NCBI GenBank assembly: GCA_929200485.1
Contig: CAKMZU010000005.1
Span: 1 to 20,045, forward strand
Direction: 5' to 3'
Length of the DNA: 20,045 bases
From: an uncultured Gammaproteobacteria bacterium
GTDB lineage: Bacteria; Pseudomonadota; Gammaproteobacteria; Pseudomonadales; DT-91
Positions 9,701 through 18,571 of the stretch are shown in pieces (the first letter of the stretch is position 1; the number at the start of each line of letters is the position of its first letter). The notes beneath the pieces were generated by a model. That model ran no database searches. It was given only the letters and a program-made list of their open reading frames with translations, and was not told where the DNA came from. A program made the position numbers and the translations under genes.

Positions 9701-12700
9701 GATATTTCTGCATTAAACGTAGTTACCAATACCGTTGAAGTTCATGATCCTCAGACGGGTCGTGATTTTGATAGTTCAGCGCAAATTGATAAAAATCCAT
9801 CAACGGTTAGTTTTAACGTCACCAAGGATGGCGATGGTATTTATTTTACGCCGGGGGCGATATATACCTATACCATCGGCCTTAGGAATGATTCAGACAA
9901 GGATATTGAACACCTTGAACTTTCAGATAATCTAGCTGACATTAACGTGAGATTAGTTAACGATCAAGGTGGAACCCATACCGATATTGATGGCACACCT
10001 TTTTCTCGGTGGCGTTACAAAATTAATAATAACCCATGGCAGAATTGGATGACGGAAAATATTGTTTTGTCTGATTTTGTTATGAAAAGCAAAGAGGAAA
10101 ACACATTAACCATTGAAGTAGATGTGAAGGATACCGTCGTATCAAATAAAATTCGTAATGAAGTCACTGTGGAGAAAGTGAATTTGTCAGGCAACAATAA
10201 CGAACGTGTTGGCTCGGCAGTTTATGAAACCTTACGTACCAATACCGGCGGGAGAGTCGATAGAGAAGTCAAACCTGAGCTTTATAAACCGGGTGATACG
10301 GTCACTTATACCATTACAGCCTCATCAAAAACCGGGTATTACAATAATGTCTCTATCGCGGATGAAATAAGTAAAATTCAGGTGAAAACCCTCGATGGAT
10401 CATTCAAACAACCTTTCAATGATCAATGGACCGTCGCTGTTAAAAAGAATGATACACATAATGGTGGAACGACAGATGGATTGCCGCCCGATACAGGCAC
10501 AGCGGAAGATAATAAAGACTTATCGGTTGTTATTGATGTAGGTGCGAATGACTCGGTTATCTATACTATCAAGGGCGTTGTGCGTGATGATGCAATAGGG
10601 GTGATAGACAATGATTCGCTTGAGGTTAAACCCTATCTGCCAAATATGACGTATAACAAAACAACGCTTGAGACCAATTATCTGCCGGGGCAAGTGCTTA
10701 CCTATGAATTAACGGTAAACAATACAGGTAAAGTGCACATTAATGACTTGCCAGTGCAGGATATTTTGAGTGCGGTTAAAACCGAGGATGTGAATGGGAA
10801 GTCGATCCCCGCATTTTCGAGTTGGACAATATCGGCGACGACTGCCCCCATAGCTACTGACCCAGCAACAGGTGCAAAACCGGCATATGAAGCGTTATAT
10901 AATGCGGGTAGCTTCTCTGCAGATAAAGACCTCGATGTGAAGGCAGATATTCCTATTGGCGGTAGCATTACGTGGCAAATTGCCGCCGTAGTGAGCAATG
11001 CCGCAGCAGGCGACATAACCAATACCTCGATCATTGATACGAATACGACCAGTGTGACAACCCACCCGGAAGTGGCTCGGTACAAAATAACGAAAACAGT
11101 CACAGGGGTTTATGACCAAAGTATGCAGCCGCTAGCGGATGGCCTGTATACACCGTGGGGATACATTGCATTTACATTAAGGCTAGATTGGGTCAGTGGC
11201 GCAAATCTGGTTAATTTGCCTGTAAAGGATAAATTAAAGGCTATTCAAACGGATTGGTTTGATGGCACTAAGGGTAAAGCGTTTGATAGCTGGACGATTT
11301 CAACGGCAGTCGATACCGGAGGTATTTCCAGTGCTGGCACTGTTAAAAATAATGAAAACATTGATACATCAGCCATTGTCGGTGTGAATGGTTTTGTTGA
11401 ATATAAAATCACGGCCAGGATTACAGAACAAGCCGTGGGCGACATCAGTAATACCGCAACAGTCGATAATCTTAAGGCGGTTAGTGATACCGTTAAGATG
11501 GCTAAAGCCGACCTTGAAATTAGCAAGAAAGCCTATAAAAACAGTAGCTTTGAAGCGGTTAAAGATCGCTATAGTCCCGGCGATTCTTTTGCTTACCAAA
11601 TTACTCTAAAAAACAATGGCAAAGGCACCTATTATAATCAGAGAGTAAAAGACCGTATATCAAAGGTTAAAGTAGAAATAGCCGAAACGGCGAAAACAGC
11701 AGGCAAGAAACCCAAAGCCCCGGCATTTGTGGATTGGACGGTTGATGAAACCCATACAAGTGGGCCTGTCACTAACGCTGGCGGCTTTAAAGGCGGTAAT
11801 AAGGTCGATATCAATACGGTCATAGATATTTCCCCAGGTGGCAGTATCACTTTCACCATTATTGATGCCACCATTAGAGATAATGCGCTTGGGATTATAA
11901 AAAACAGGGTCTCATCGGGGAGAGACGAGGCCACATCAAAACTCTTCCCCAATCCTGGTATTGCAGATGTCAAAAAAAGCATTGTTTCAGTCGGCGCTAA
12001 ATCCTATCTTTCCGGGTCGACTTTTTATCGCCCTGGCGATACCGTTGTTTATCAGTTTGTAGTGACTAACCCTTTTAATACGTGGCGAAATGATCTGACG
12101 ATTGTTGATAAGTTAAGTGAGGTTATGACCACGCTAAGTGATGGCTCTGTGGATTCGGCCTTTGCCAGTTGGACGGTGACATCAAAAGCAGAAAAGGCCG
12201 ACGGCTCAGCGGGCATTACTTATATTCCCTCCGTGTCTGATACCACCGATATCAATATTGAAGTGGATTTAGCGCCGCAGGAGACGTTAACGTTTACAAT
12301 CAATGCCGTTGTTAAACCCAATGCAATGGGTGAGATTCAAGGCAATGCTGTGCAGGTAGGTGATGTCCCATCAAGAACTGACCCCATTAAACCCGCACCG
12401 GGCTTGATTAACTTTATAAAAACCACTGTATCCAGCACCACAGGCAATATAAAAACCTATGCAAATAACGGGGATGTTGAGTATTCAGTGGTGGTAAAAA
12501 ATGTTGGAGAGGGATTTGTTCAAGGGGTAACGATCAAGGATATTCTAAGTACACAAGAATCCACTAAAGGACAGCTTGTTTACAGCAACTATAACGTTGA
12601 ACCAGTTAAGCCTTTACCTGTTCAATCCTATATATCGGGTAAGTATTCTGGCGCTGTTGATTTAGATGCCATAGCAAATATAGCGCCGGGTGAAGCCTAC

Positions 12701-15700
12701 CGCTTTAGCATCACAGGTAAGATAAACCCTGATGTGCAGGGCAGGATTTCAAATCATTTGGTTGTTAATGATAAGGATACGTCAGTGGTATTATTTCCAG
12801 AAACAGCCCAGTGGGTGAGTGAGAAAGCAGCAGACAGTTATGTTTATTCGCCAGGAGGCACAGTCACATTTACGCTCAAAGTAACCAATCATTCGGATAG
12901 TATTGGTACAACCACCGTTATCGATAAGTTGAGCGAGATTAAAGTCGCAACAGTTGATGGAACCACACAACCCGCATTTACAAGTATTTCAGCTAGTTAT
13001 GAAATCACAGGCGATAAAGATCATAGTTTAGTTACGACCCCAATCATCGCCGGTAATAACCTGAATACGACGATTACCTTGGCTGGAAATTTAGACCCCG
13101 ATCCAACCACACCGCCCCAATTCACCTCGGTGATCTTTACAATCACGGCAACGGTCAGGGCTGATGCTGTGGGGGATATTATGAATACCGCTCAGGTCGA
13201 TGGCGAAGATATTAGTTTACCAAAGGTCATTAAGCCATCCCCTTCGGCGATAAATATTACAAAAGTACCCAGCAAAACGCCTGCGGTTTATACACCGGGA
13301 GAAACCATTGGTTTTGATGTGGAGATAACAAATTCCGGGAAAGGCTATTCGCAAGATTTACATTTTGAAGACCTATTGGCAGATATCACATCAAGCGTTG
13401 CTGGAGAGATTTTTGACAAGAAGCAAGTCATACTGGCATGGACGACTGCAAAATCAACGTTTTCATCTCCCGAAAGTTATGGCATCGAAGGCAAGGAAAT
13501 CAACAATGACAAAGGGTATTTCAATGACTACGTCATAGCGCCCGGAGGTATCGTGCGTATTCATTTAGAAGGTCAGGTTATTGATACAACCATGGGCGAT
13601 GTGACCAATAAAGCTCAATGGAGTGAAGCGGCCTCAGGTTTATCGGGTTTTGTCGAAGCCACCTATAATCCCTCTGAGTCGAATGTTACTTTGACGAAAA
13701 GTGCCTTGTCTGATAGCTATCAAGCAGGGCAACCCGTTACCTTTATTGTTGCCTTGGCAAACGCTGGTGACGGCTGGGCAGCTAGAGTGGCTTTAAGTGA
13801 TGAACTCTCACTTATTCAAACGCAATCGTTAGGTGGCGAGTTGATTCCAGCGTTTAAGCCGGATTCACTGACAGTGACGACTGACAGCAATCCAGATTAC
13901 GATGAAACATTTGTATCGGGTAATGTCTTTATTACCGTAGTAGATATCCCCCCAAAAACGACCGTGACTTATCAGTTGACCGCGACAGTCGCCGTCGAAG
14001 CCATTGGCGATATTACCAACACAGCGGAATCGGGTTCTCAATCGGCGAAAAAAACCATAACACCTGATCAGGGCACGCCTGAGCTGACGAAAACGGCATT
14101 ATCTCCATTTTATATGTTGGATAAGCCCACAGGCTTTGATGTGACGGTTACGAACAAAGGTAACGGCAGCATAAACGATCTGGTATTAAAAGATGCTATC
14201 TCAGCGATGCGTGTACTGACAATGGATGGGTCAAAACAGCAACCTTTTACTTCGTGGACAATTAAAATCCAGACAACACAGGGTCAGGTCAATGTAATAG
14301 ATAATCATACAGATAAAGATTTCAAACCCCTCGTTAATGAGGATCTTGATGTCACCATTGATATGTTAAAAGGCAGTGCAGTAACCTTTCGTATTGAGGG
14401 TGACATTAACGACCAGATTGTCAACCGAATCGTTAATACCGCAACACAAACCTTTGATTCTGTGGATACCTCAGAAATCGCAATGATTTTTCCACAGCTA
14501 TCTTCTGTTGGCGTGGTCAAAACATCGGATACACCAACCTATCGGCCAAGTAAGCCGCTGAGTTTTACCATAACGATTGCAAATACGTCTAAGGTGAATA
14601 TCTATCAAAAAGATCTTGTGGATGATCTTGAAAAAGTCATGGTCAGGCTTGCCGATGGGTCAGAAGGGCCTGCGTTTGTCACCGGTTCAACGTCGCTAAC
14701 AACAAAAGACATTCCCGCCACAAGTACAGCCAACAAGATTGATGACAATACATGGCAGTTGACTATACCGCCTGGCGATACACTAACCTTTAACGCCAGC
14801 GGGATTGTTGTTGATCATGCTGTTGGCCTAATTACCAACGCGGGGACTTTTGATGGCAATGAATTTCATAGTAATGCCGTCCCACGTGAAACGCCAAAGA
14901 TCAAAGGCGAATTTACCGTAGAAGAGGCTTATTACGTTGCGGGCAATCCGTTGACATATCATTTAACGCTAACGAATGAAAGTGATTTCGATGCGCATGA
15001 TGTGGCATTGGAGACAAAGTTTACCGCATCAACTGGCGATTACATTACCGGCGGTAAAGGTAATGCGTTTGATAGCGGGACGATCACTGCGGAGACGGAT
15101 GAATCTGGAGAATCTCACCCAGGATCGTTTGAAGATAATAAAGACATAAAAACATTGCTAAGTATTTCAGCGAATAAAGGCTTCGTGAAATACACCATAA
15201 AACCCTTGGTCGATATCAATATGGTGACGCCTATTTCAGTCGATGCGTATTTTTCATTTGGTTTCGATTCGGTCAGAAGTCAGCAGGTTGACTCCGAAAA
15301 AAAACCTAACGCGGAACATTTGGCTGTATTGAATGTACCCCCCATTAATGGAGATATGGAAATAAAGAAAACACCCGATAAATTATCTTATGGCCAAGAC
15401 GATACGGCGGTTATTTATACATTAACAGCGACTAATCCAAGTCAAGCCAATCTCGTTGATATGATACTCAAGGATGATCTGTCAACGATAAAAACAAGCA
15501 AAGGGAAGCCTGTATTTAAAAGCTGGACGTTTGATGCGTATGAAACCATTGGCGGTGTTGAGTCACGATTGCCAGAGGATCAACAACCCAAGCCCAACAT
15601 GGATTTAGCATTCTCGTGGAATTATGAAAACTACAAACGTAATAGTATTCGTATCGAGGTGAATGCCGTCTTGGGTTCGGATATTCAAGAACCTGTGACC

Positions 15701-16912
15701 AATACCGCTCAGGTGATTGATGGTTCCAGTGGGCAAACCATTGCGCAAGCGGATGCCAAAACGTTCATTGATAAAAAGTCGTTGAATGAAGGGCAGTTGC
15801 TTGTTAGCAAGCGTGCCATGCAGCCTGAAATCAAGCCCGGAGGCCTTGTTGAATATGAAGTGATTATTGATAATCCCCAGGATACGACGTTTGAAAACTT
15901 TGCGCTGGTGGATAAATACCCCGCAGGCTTTCGCTATGTCAAAGGGTCTTCAATGATTAGTTATGACCGAGGAGCAGGTTTTAAAACCAATGTGCCGTTC
16001 GAGCCTGTTGTGAGCCAAGTGTTAACCTTTAGCCCGATGACATTGGAGGCATTCCAAAAGTGTCGGCTGCGTTATGTATTGAAATCAACCATCGCTACCC
16101 CGCATGGCAGCTATAAAAATACGGCAGAAGCCTTCGGTGAACCGGGCTCTGTCTCCAATAAAAGTTCGGCCATTGTGACTATTATGGGCGATAAATTATT
16201 TGATACCGGTAGCATCATTGGCAAAGTATTTGTTGATCATAAAGGCAATGGGTTGCAATCAGATGCCACTGCGCGTCAAATCAAAATAAAAGTCGCCGTT
16301 CCGGCAACTGATTATATCCCCCAATCAACACAATTAAAGACCGGCGGCCAATATCTCCCCATACCTGATGGCAAACAACCGGCCATAACCCAAGGAATTG
16401 TGGTTGATAGGCTTTGGGGTAATAGTCATCATCAACAAGATCCGCTCTCCCGACAGGCAAGTATGCGATTTAAAACCAAAAAAGACGGTAATTATCCGCT
16501 GGAAATTACATCAAAATCGGGGACGACTATTCGATCCGCAACCTCAGGTGATAAATTAATAAAAACAGCACCAAAGGATGCACGGAGCAATGAAAACCTG
16601 CAGGTCACCAAAAAACTCTATCAACAAAACAACCAGTATTTACATGAAATATTGATAGAAAATATAGGGCTTCAGGATGAAGGTATTCCCGGTGTGCGTT
16701 TAATTACCGCAGAAGGCTTTAAGCTGACAACCGATGAGTTTGGCCGCTTTCATGTGCCAGATCAGTGGGTGTTGGATGCAAAAGGCAAAAACTTTGTTAT
16801 TAAAGTGGATGAAGATTCATTACCGAGCGGTATGAAAGTCATCAGTGAAAACCCCAAGGTAAAAAGAATAACACCGCACCAGCTCAATCGTTTCAATTTT
16901 AGTGTGCAATAG
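6779..16912 (+). CDS. Giant secreted DUF11-like repeat protein, 3377 aa
   Basis: A signal peptide (residues 1-22, 'HYALLILILLMSVGTKA') is followed by about 22 degenerate repeats of 130-155 residues up to about residue 3130. Each begins with a Lys-Thr-type strand, then 'Y.PG..V.YTI...N.G', a middle '.PAF.SWT' motif in most units, and ends in 'I.PGG.V.YTI.A.V...A.G.I.NTA.V'. This is the pattern of DUF11/TIGR01451 Ig-like domains. The last repeat (from about 3005) is the most canonical DUF11. Next come an SdrD-B-like strand at 3144 ('GSIIGKVFVDHKGNGLQ'), a low-similarity linker, and from 3301 'EGIPGVRLITAEGFKL', 'TDEFGRFHVP' and the end 'RFNFSVQ'. A role as an adhesin or surface filament is inferred. 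No LPXTG motif, OmpA domain, autotransporter barrel or T1SS signal is seen, so the mode of surface attachment is unknown. The start is fixed by an in-frame stop three codons upstream (6770-6772), but the ribosome binding site is poor. Confidence 0.9.
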   Translation: MPSFRHYALLILILLMSVGTKAADINASLSTDSTYYSPDGILSIDLILENTGTVEHAFTSIVTDWLSLTVQDFEGKPAPVFTSLDITADIKTPPGDTRTSAGDFDKNADLNITNAVLSPSASITYHINAKVNSRILTRISLKALVDGTATNTLTLPSGKLDFSIAKTADVSEYKPGSQVVYTIRIENTGEIPLLGMTVDDLVSQIKGQDVNGNEIPAFSSVQSITATTDSAQSSAGDFSATGPDLNAKNVMVKPKGWVSYEITATVAATLVGPITNSAEAQSFAVKKTSNDLTLNSAPENLTVDYTVSPAKKYKPSDVLTYTITLTNTGAGFASNYNVINALKALSINLANNGDTKVYDHRDVAGHPFSTWTVTVKSVSSGSVSSLGVGTVLTNNDLKDVVSVAPAGRIIYEIKANTKPEAISDIPTEVSATSAAGGTTITQSLNLTANALTDAVTVTKTPVSTEYEPGGWVTYTITATNTDSNLFADNFTIKDQIATCQKVTLADGSKGPPFSKWKLTVKSSEGAGTDPGLFDYDTIKTGDIAITADFAAAGKVVYQLDAQVNPQAVGTILDAPCPDDNVTEEGGGINAPEGKAEVLKLVDKQHFVPGSDLTYTITVKNSGAGFLTKLPVVDDLQSVTATGGSGNEPAFSGWTITTAVTDSAGGVSVNSNPDLDGTIKPNENLNTHANIYPGDTVTYTIVATTQQDLISTVTNEIRVGDDATSKTSSDPLPYELKLTKSVNKYYYSQGDNTLVYTIRIKSEARGGFANDIPVDDDFQLITAELLHPAGKQVAAFESFSIKTTASTGADAGLNSDYATKGLHAKASLPPGGYVEYTVTATIPDREQDSIVWGEITNTVSMTTKAGIITDRVTTWPKKPDIRLQKTVDQLFYKAGEVVTYHIRIDNDGDGYANDATVIDDIAALGLFKSWTFSTKTDGVGSRVVNPLVDNQNINNRVDIAPGGFVEIAIKGIVVDDISALNVVTNTVEVHDPQTGRDFDSSAQIDKNPSTVSFNVTKDGDGIYFTPGAIYTYTIGLRNDSDKDIEHLELSDNLADINVRLVNDQGGTHTDIDGTPFSRWRYKINNNPWQNWMTENIVLSDFVMKSKEENTLTIEVDVKDTVVSNKIRNEVTVEKVNLSGNNNERVGSAVYETLRTNTGGRVDREVKPELYKPGDTVTYTITASSKTGYYNNVSIADEISKIQVKTLDGSFKQPFNDQWTVAVKKNDTHNGGTTDGLPPDTGTAEDNKDLSVVIDVGANDSVIYTIKGVVRDDAIGVIDNDSLEVKPYLPNMTYNKTTLETNYLPGQVLTYELTVNNTGKVHINDLPVQDILSAVKTEDVNGKSIPAFSSWTISATTAPIATDPATGAKPAYEALYNAGSFSADKDLDVKADIPIGGSITWQIAAVVSNAAAGDITNTSIIDTNTTSVTTHPEVARYKITKTVTGVYDQSMQPLADGLYTPWGYIAFTLRLDWVSGANLVNLPVKDKLKAIQTDWFDGTKGKAFDSWTISTAVDTGGISSAGTVKNNENIDTSAIVGVNGFVEYKITARITEQAVGDISNTATVDNLKAVSDTVKMAKADLEISKKAYKNSSFEAVKDRYSPGDSFAYQITLKNNGKGTYYNQRVKDRISKVKVEIAETAKTAGKKPKAPAFVDWTVDETHTSGPVTNAGGFKGGNKVDINTVIDISPGGSITFTIIDATIRDNALGIIKNRVSSGRDEATSKLFPNPGIADVKKSIVSVGAKSYLSGSTFYRPGDTVVYQFVVTNPFNTWRNDLTIVDKLSEVMTTLSDGSVDSAFASWTVTSKAEKADGSAGITYIPSVSDTTDINIEVDLAPQETLTFTINAVVKPNAMGEIQGNAVQVGDVPSRTDPIKPAPGLINFIKTTVSSTTGNIKTYANNGDVEYSVVVKNVGEGFVQGVTIKDILSTQESTKGQLVYSNYNVEPVKPLPVQSYISGKYSGAVDLDAIANIAPGEAYRFSITGKINPDVQGRISNHLVVNDKDTSVVLFPETAQWVSEKAADSYVYSPGGTVTFTLKVTNHSDSIGTTTVIDKLSEIKVATVDGTTQPAFTSISASYEITGDKDHSLVTTPIIAGNNLNTTITLAGNLDPDPTTPPQFTSVIFTITATVRADAVGDIMNTAQVDGEDISLPKVIKPSPSAINITKVPSKTPAVYTPGETIGFDVEITNSGKGYSQDLHFEDLLADITSSVAGEIFDKKQVILAWTTAKSTFSSPESYGIEGKEINNDKGYFNDYVIAPGGIVRIHLEGQVIDTTMGDVTNKAQWSEAASGLSGFVEATYNPSESNVTLTKSALSDSYQAGQPVTFIVALANAGDGWAARVALSDELSLIQTQSLGGELIPAFKPDSLTVTTDSNPDYDETFVSGNVFITVVDIPPKTTVTYQLTATVAVEAIGDITNTAESGSQSAKKTITPDQGTPELTKTALSPFYMLDKPTGFDVTVTNKGNGSINDLVLKDAISAMRVLTMDGSKQQPFTSWTIKIQTTQGQVNVIDNHTDKDFKPLVNEDLDVTIDMLKGSAVTFRIEGDINDQIVNRIVNTATQTFDSVDTSEIAMIFPQLSSVGVVKTSDTPTYRPSKPLSFTITIANTSKVNIYQKDLVDDLEKVMVRLADGSEGPAFVTGSTSLTTKDIPATSTANKIDDNTWQLTIPPGDTLTFNASGIVVDHAVGLITNAGTFDGNEFHSNAVPRETPKIKGEFTVEEAYYVAGNPLTYHLTLTNESDFDAHDVALETKFTASTGDYITGGKGNAFDSGTITAETDESGESHPGSFEDNKDIKTLLSISANKGFVKYTIKPLVDINMVTPISVDAYFSFGFDSVRSQQVDSEKKPNAEHLAVLNVPPINGDMEIKKTPDKLSYGQDDTAVIYTLTATNPSQANLVDMILKDDLSTIKTSKGKPVFKSWTFDAYETIGGVESRLPEDQQPKPNMDLAFSWNYENYKRNSIRIEVNAVLGSDIQEPVTNTAQVIDGSSGQTIAQADAKTFIDKKSLNEGQLLVSKRAMQPEIKPGGLVEYEVIIDNPQDTTFENFALVDKYPAGFRYVKGSSMISYDRGAGFKTNVPFEPVVSQVLTFSPMTLEAFQKCRLRYVLKSTIATPHGSYKNTAEAFGEPGSVSNKSSAIVTIMGDKLFDTGSIIGKVFVDHKGNGLQSDATARQIKIKVAVPATDYIPQSTQLKTGGQYLPIPDGKQPAITQGIVVDRLWGNSHHQQDPLSRQASMRFKTKKDGNYPLEITSKSGTTIRSATSGDKLIKTAPKDARSNENLQVTKKLYQQNNQYLHEILIENIGLQDEGIPGVRLITAEGFKLTTDEFGRFHVPDQWVLDAKGKNFVIKVDEDSLPSGMKVISENPKVKRITPHQLNRFNFSVQ
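6845..16207 (+). repeat. Array of about 22 degenerate DUF11-like protein repeats
   Basis: Unit starts can be followed through the protein by strands such as 'LDFSIAKTADVSEYKPG' (from 7253), 'VTVTKTPVSTEYEPGG', 'AEVLKLVDKQHFVPG', 'PDIRLQKTVDQLFYKAG', 'VTLTKSALSDSYQAG' and 'LLVSKRAMQPEIKPGG' (near 15791). Mean unit length is about 141 residues. The units are clearly diverged in both protein and DNA, so the array is old rather than a recent tandem expansion. The first unit and units 14 and 20 depart most from the consensus; the 11th has extra residues before its 'YTPWG' strand. Boundaries are approximate. Confidence 0.8.
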
Positions 16913-16927
16913 TGCGATGGCGTGTTT

Positions 16928-17050
16928 CTATAATCGATAATTAAATGCCCCGTTAATATTGAAACCTGCCTCGGGCAGCCCATAAAGCTTGCGCGGGTGA
17001 ATGTCTTGGTAACCTTAGAGTTGAAGAAAACCGTTGAGCGTATAATCTGC
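16928..17050 (-). pseudogene. Decayed C-terminus of a TonB-dependent receptor (probable)
   Basis: Directly after the permease stop codon, in the same frame, the minus strand reads 'ADYTLNGFLQL', a TAA at 17015-17017, then 'GYQDIHPRKLYG' and 'LPEAGFNINGAFNYRL' followed by a stop at 16928. This resembles the last beta-strands of TonB-dependent outer-membrane receptors: a 'YQDI.' turn, then 'PE.G' and an alternating strand ending in an aromatic/Leu terminus. The internal stop and the absence of the remaining barrel mark it as a remnant, perhaps joined here by deletion. The fragment is only about 40 residues, so the family call is tentative. Confidence 0.4.
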
Positions 17051-18448
17051 CTATTGCTCGCCTTTTACCAGTGTCAGTAGTTCAAACTCTTGCTGTGCAG
17101 TCTTGGCAATCAGTTGATTCCTACTGTAAAGCAAAAAATAAAGCACTCCGACAAGATATAAAATCATGGTGTAATTGAATGCTCTGGGGTCAAACGCATA
17201 TACTCCACTTAGGGCAATCAGCACCAAAATAAATGCAAGTGCCGACGTAAACATTCCCCCAGGGGTTTTATAAGGTCGCAACAGATCAGGATATTTGATG
17301 CGCAATAAAATATGACTCAACGCAATCAACGCATAAGAAATTGCAGCACCCACAACAGCCATCGCCAGAATCAAGTCCCCTTCGCCACCTATCGAAGCCA
17401 TAAAACCAAATATACCTGGAATAATCAGCGCCCAGGTCGGCACCTTTCGACGACTGGTTAGGGACAAGAATACCGGCAAATACCCCGCGCGGGATAAAGC
17501 AAATACCAAACGGCTATAACCATAAATAATAGAAAAAAATGACGCGACCAAACCTGCCAGTGCAAGCACATTAACCACGACAGCCAAATGGTGACTGCCG
17601 CAAACATTGAGCGCATCAACCAAAGGAATACTTGATTTACCCGTGGCTGAGGCGCCTGCAGTACCGGCACATAAGACCACAACAATCGTACCCGTTAACA
17701 ACAAAAAAAGCATCGCACCTATAATCCCGCGAGGCACATCTTTTGCTGGTTCAACCGCTTCTTCTGCTGCCAGAGGAACCCCTTCAACGGCCAAAAATAA
17801 CCACATGGCAAACGGAAGGGACGCCCAAACGCCGTACCACCCCATAGGCATAAAGGTTGAAGCGCCTGCGGCATCCGTTACCGCAATATCAAATAGCAGG
17901 CTCGACTTAAATTCACTCATTAAGGCTACCGCTGTCGCCAGTATGGCAAAGACAGCTAAACCCGTAATCACCATCATGAACTTAAGCGCTTCACCAACGC
18001 CAATTAAGTGAATGCCTATAAAAAATGCATAGAAAAGCGCATAAACCCAAACACCGTTAATACCAGTTAATGCCTCTACGGCTGCACCGATAAAGATCAC
18101 AATAGCAGCGGGAGCCAAGGCGTATTCGATCAAAATCGCCAAGCCCGTTAAATAGCCGCCGATCGGTCCCATCGCCTGCCGTGCAAAACTATAGCCACCA
18201 CCGGCTGTGGGTATGGCTGCCGACATTTCTGCCATGGATAAAACCAACGCAAAATACATCAAGGCCATCAATATTGCAGCAATGACAAAACCACCCCAAC
18301 CGGCTTCTGCGATACCAAAATTCCAACCGGCAAAGTCACCGGATATCACATACGAAATACCCAGACCTGACAATAACAGCCAGCCAGCACTGCCCTTCTT
18401 TAACTGCCTTTTATCTAGGTAATCCTGTTTAATGGTTATTTCTGGCAC
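17051..18448 (-). CDS. eat: Ethanolamine permease, APC superfamily
   Basis: The 465-residue protein has about 12 membrane helices and matches the ethanolamine permease family (APC superfamily) in length and motifs. These include N-terminal 'DYLDKRQLKKGSAGW', then 'GISYVISGDFAGWNFGIAEA' at about 30-50, 'PTAGGGYSFARQAMGP' in the conserved TM3 loop, 'LAAEEAVEPAKDVPRGI' at about 230-245, and 'YGYSRLVFALSRAGYLP'. The expected role is import of ethanolamine across the inner membrane as a carbon or nitrogen source. No eutBC lyase or other eut gene lies in the window, so metabolism must be encoded elsewhere. The start is a GTG at 18448, preceded by AAAGG seven bases upstream, with an in-frame stop five codons upstream, so there is no earlier start. 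Substrate specificity is inferred from family resemblance. Confidence 0.85.
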   Translation of the reverse strand: MPEITIKQDYLDKRQLKKGSAGWLLLSGLGISYVISGDFAGWNFGIAEAGWGGFVIAAILMALMYFALVLSMAEMSAAIPTAGGGYSFARQAMGPIGGYLTGLAILIEYALAPAAIVIFIGAAVEALTGINGVWVYALFYAFFIGIHLIGVGEALKFMMVITGLAVFAILATAVALMSEFKSSLLFDIAVTDAAGASTFMPMGWYGVWASLPFAMWLFLAVEGVPLAAEEAVEPAKDVPRGIIGAMLFLLLTGTIVVVLCAGTAGASATGKSSIPLVDALNVCGSHHLAVVVNVLALAGLVASFFSIIYGYSRLVFALSRAGYLPVFLSLTSRRKVPTWALIIPGIFGFMASIGGEGDLILAMAVVGAAISYALIALSHILLRIKYPDLLRPYKTPGGMFTSALAFILVLIALSGVYAFDPRAFNYTMILYLVGVLYFLLYSRNQLIAKTAQQEFELLTLVKGEQ

Positions 18449-18455
18449 AGAAATA

Positions 18456-18460
18456 CCTTT
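18456..18460 (-). promoter_or_regulatory. Ribosome binding site for the GTG-started permease
   Basis: AAAGG on the minus strand lies seven bases before the GTG at 18448. An in-frame TGA just upstream excludes an earlier start, so this site decides the non-ATG start. Confidence 0.6.
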
Positions 18461-18551
18461 TCATTGACACTAAGGATATCCGAAGCTATAGGCTGATCAG
18501 ACACCATATAAACAACATAGTTCATAGATAATAAGCTGGTATAGAGGCTAC

Positions 18552-18571
18552 GATCAAATAATCTTTTGATC
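18552..18571. repeat. Inverted repeat, 7-bp arms, between permease and secreted gene
   Basis: GATCAAA, six bases, TTTGATC. It sits about 100 bases upstream of the permease start and 150 bases upstream of the secreted gene at 18722, in their shared divergent intergenic region. It may be an operator or chance in AT-rich DNA; no T-tract supports a terminator. Confidence 0.35.

Noticed and set aside
8449..11982. Many minus-strand ORFs of 60-130 codons within the giant gene
   Set aside because: They overlap a continuous, clearly coding plus-strand frame with consistent repeat motifs; their translations are Thr/Ser/Val-rich shadows without ribosome sites or recognisable domains.
16966..16978. CTGCC-TCG-GGCAG hairpin as terminator between convergent genes
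   Set aside because: The stem is five base pairs without a T-tract on either strand, and the bases are explained as codons of the receptor remnant.
17607..18422. Plus-strand ORFs opposite the permease
   Set aside because: They are antisense shadows of a well supported 12-helix transporter.
17051..18448. Part of an ethanolamine utilisation operon
   Set aside because: No eutBC lyase, regulator or dehydrogenase flanks the permease on either side; neighbours are a receptor remnant and an unrelated divergent secreted gene.
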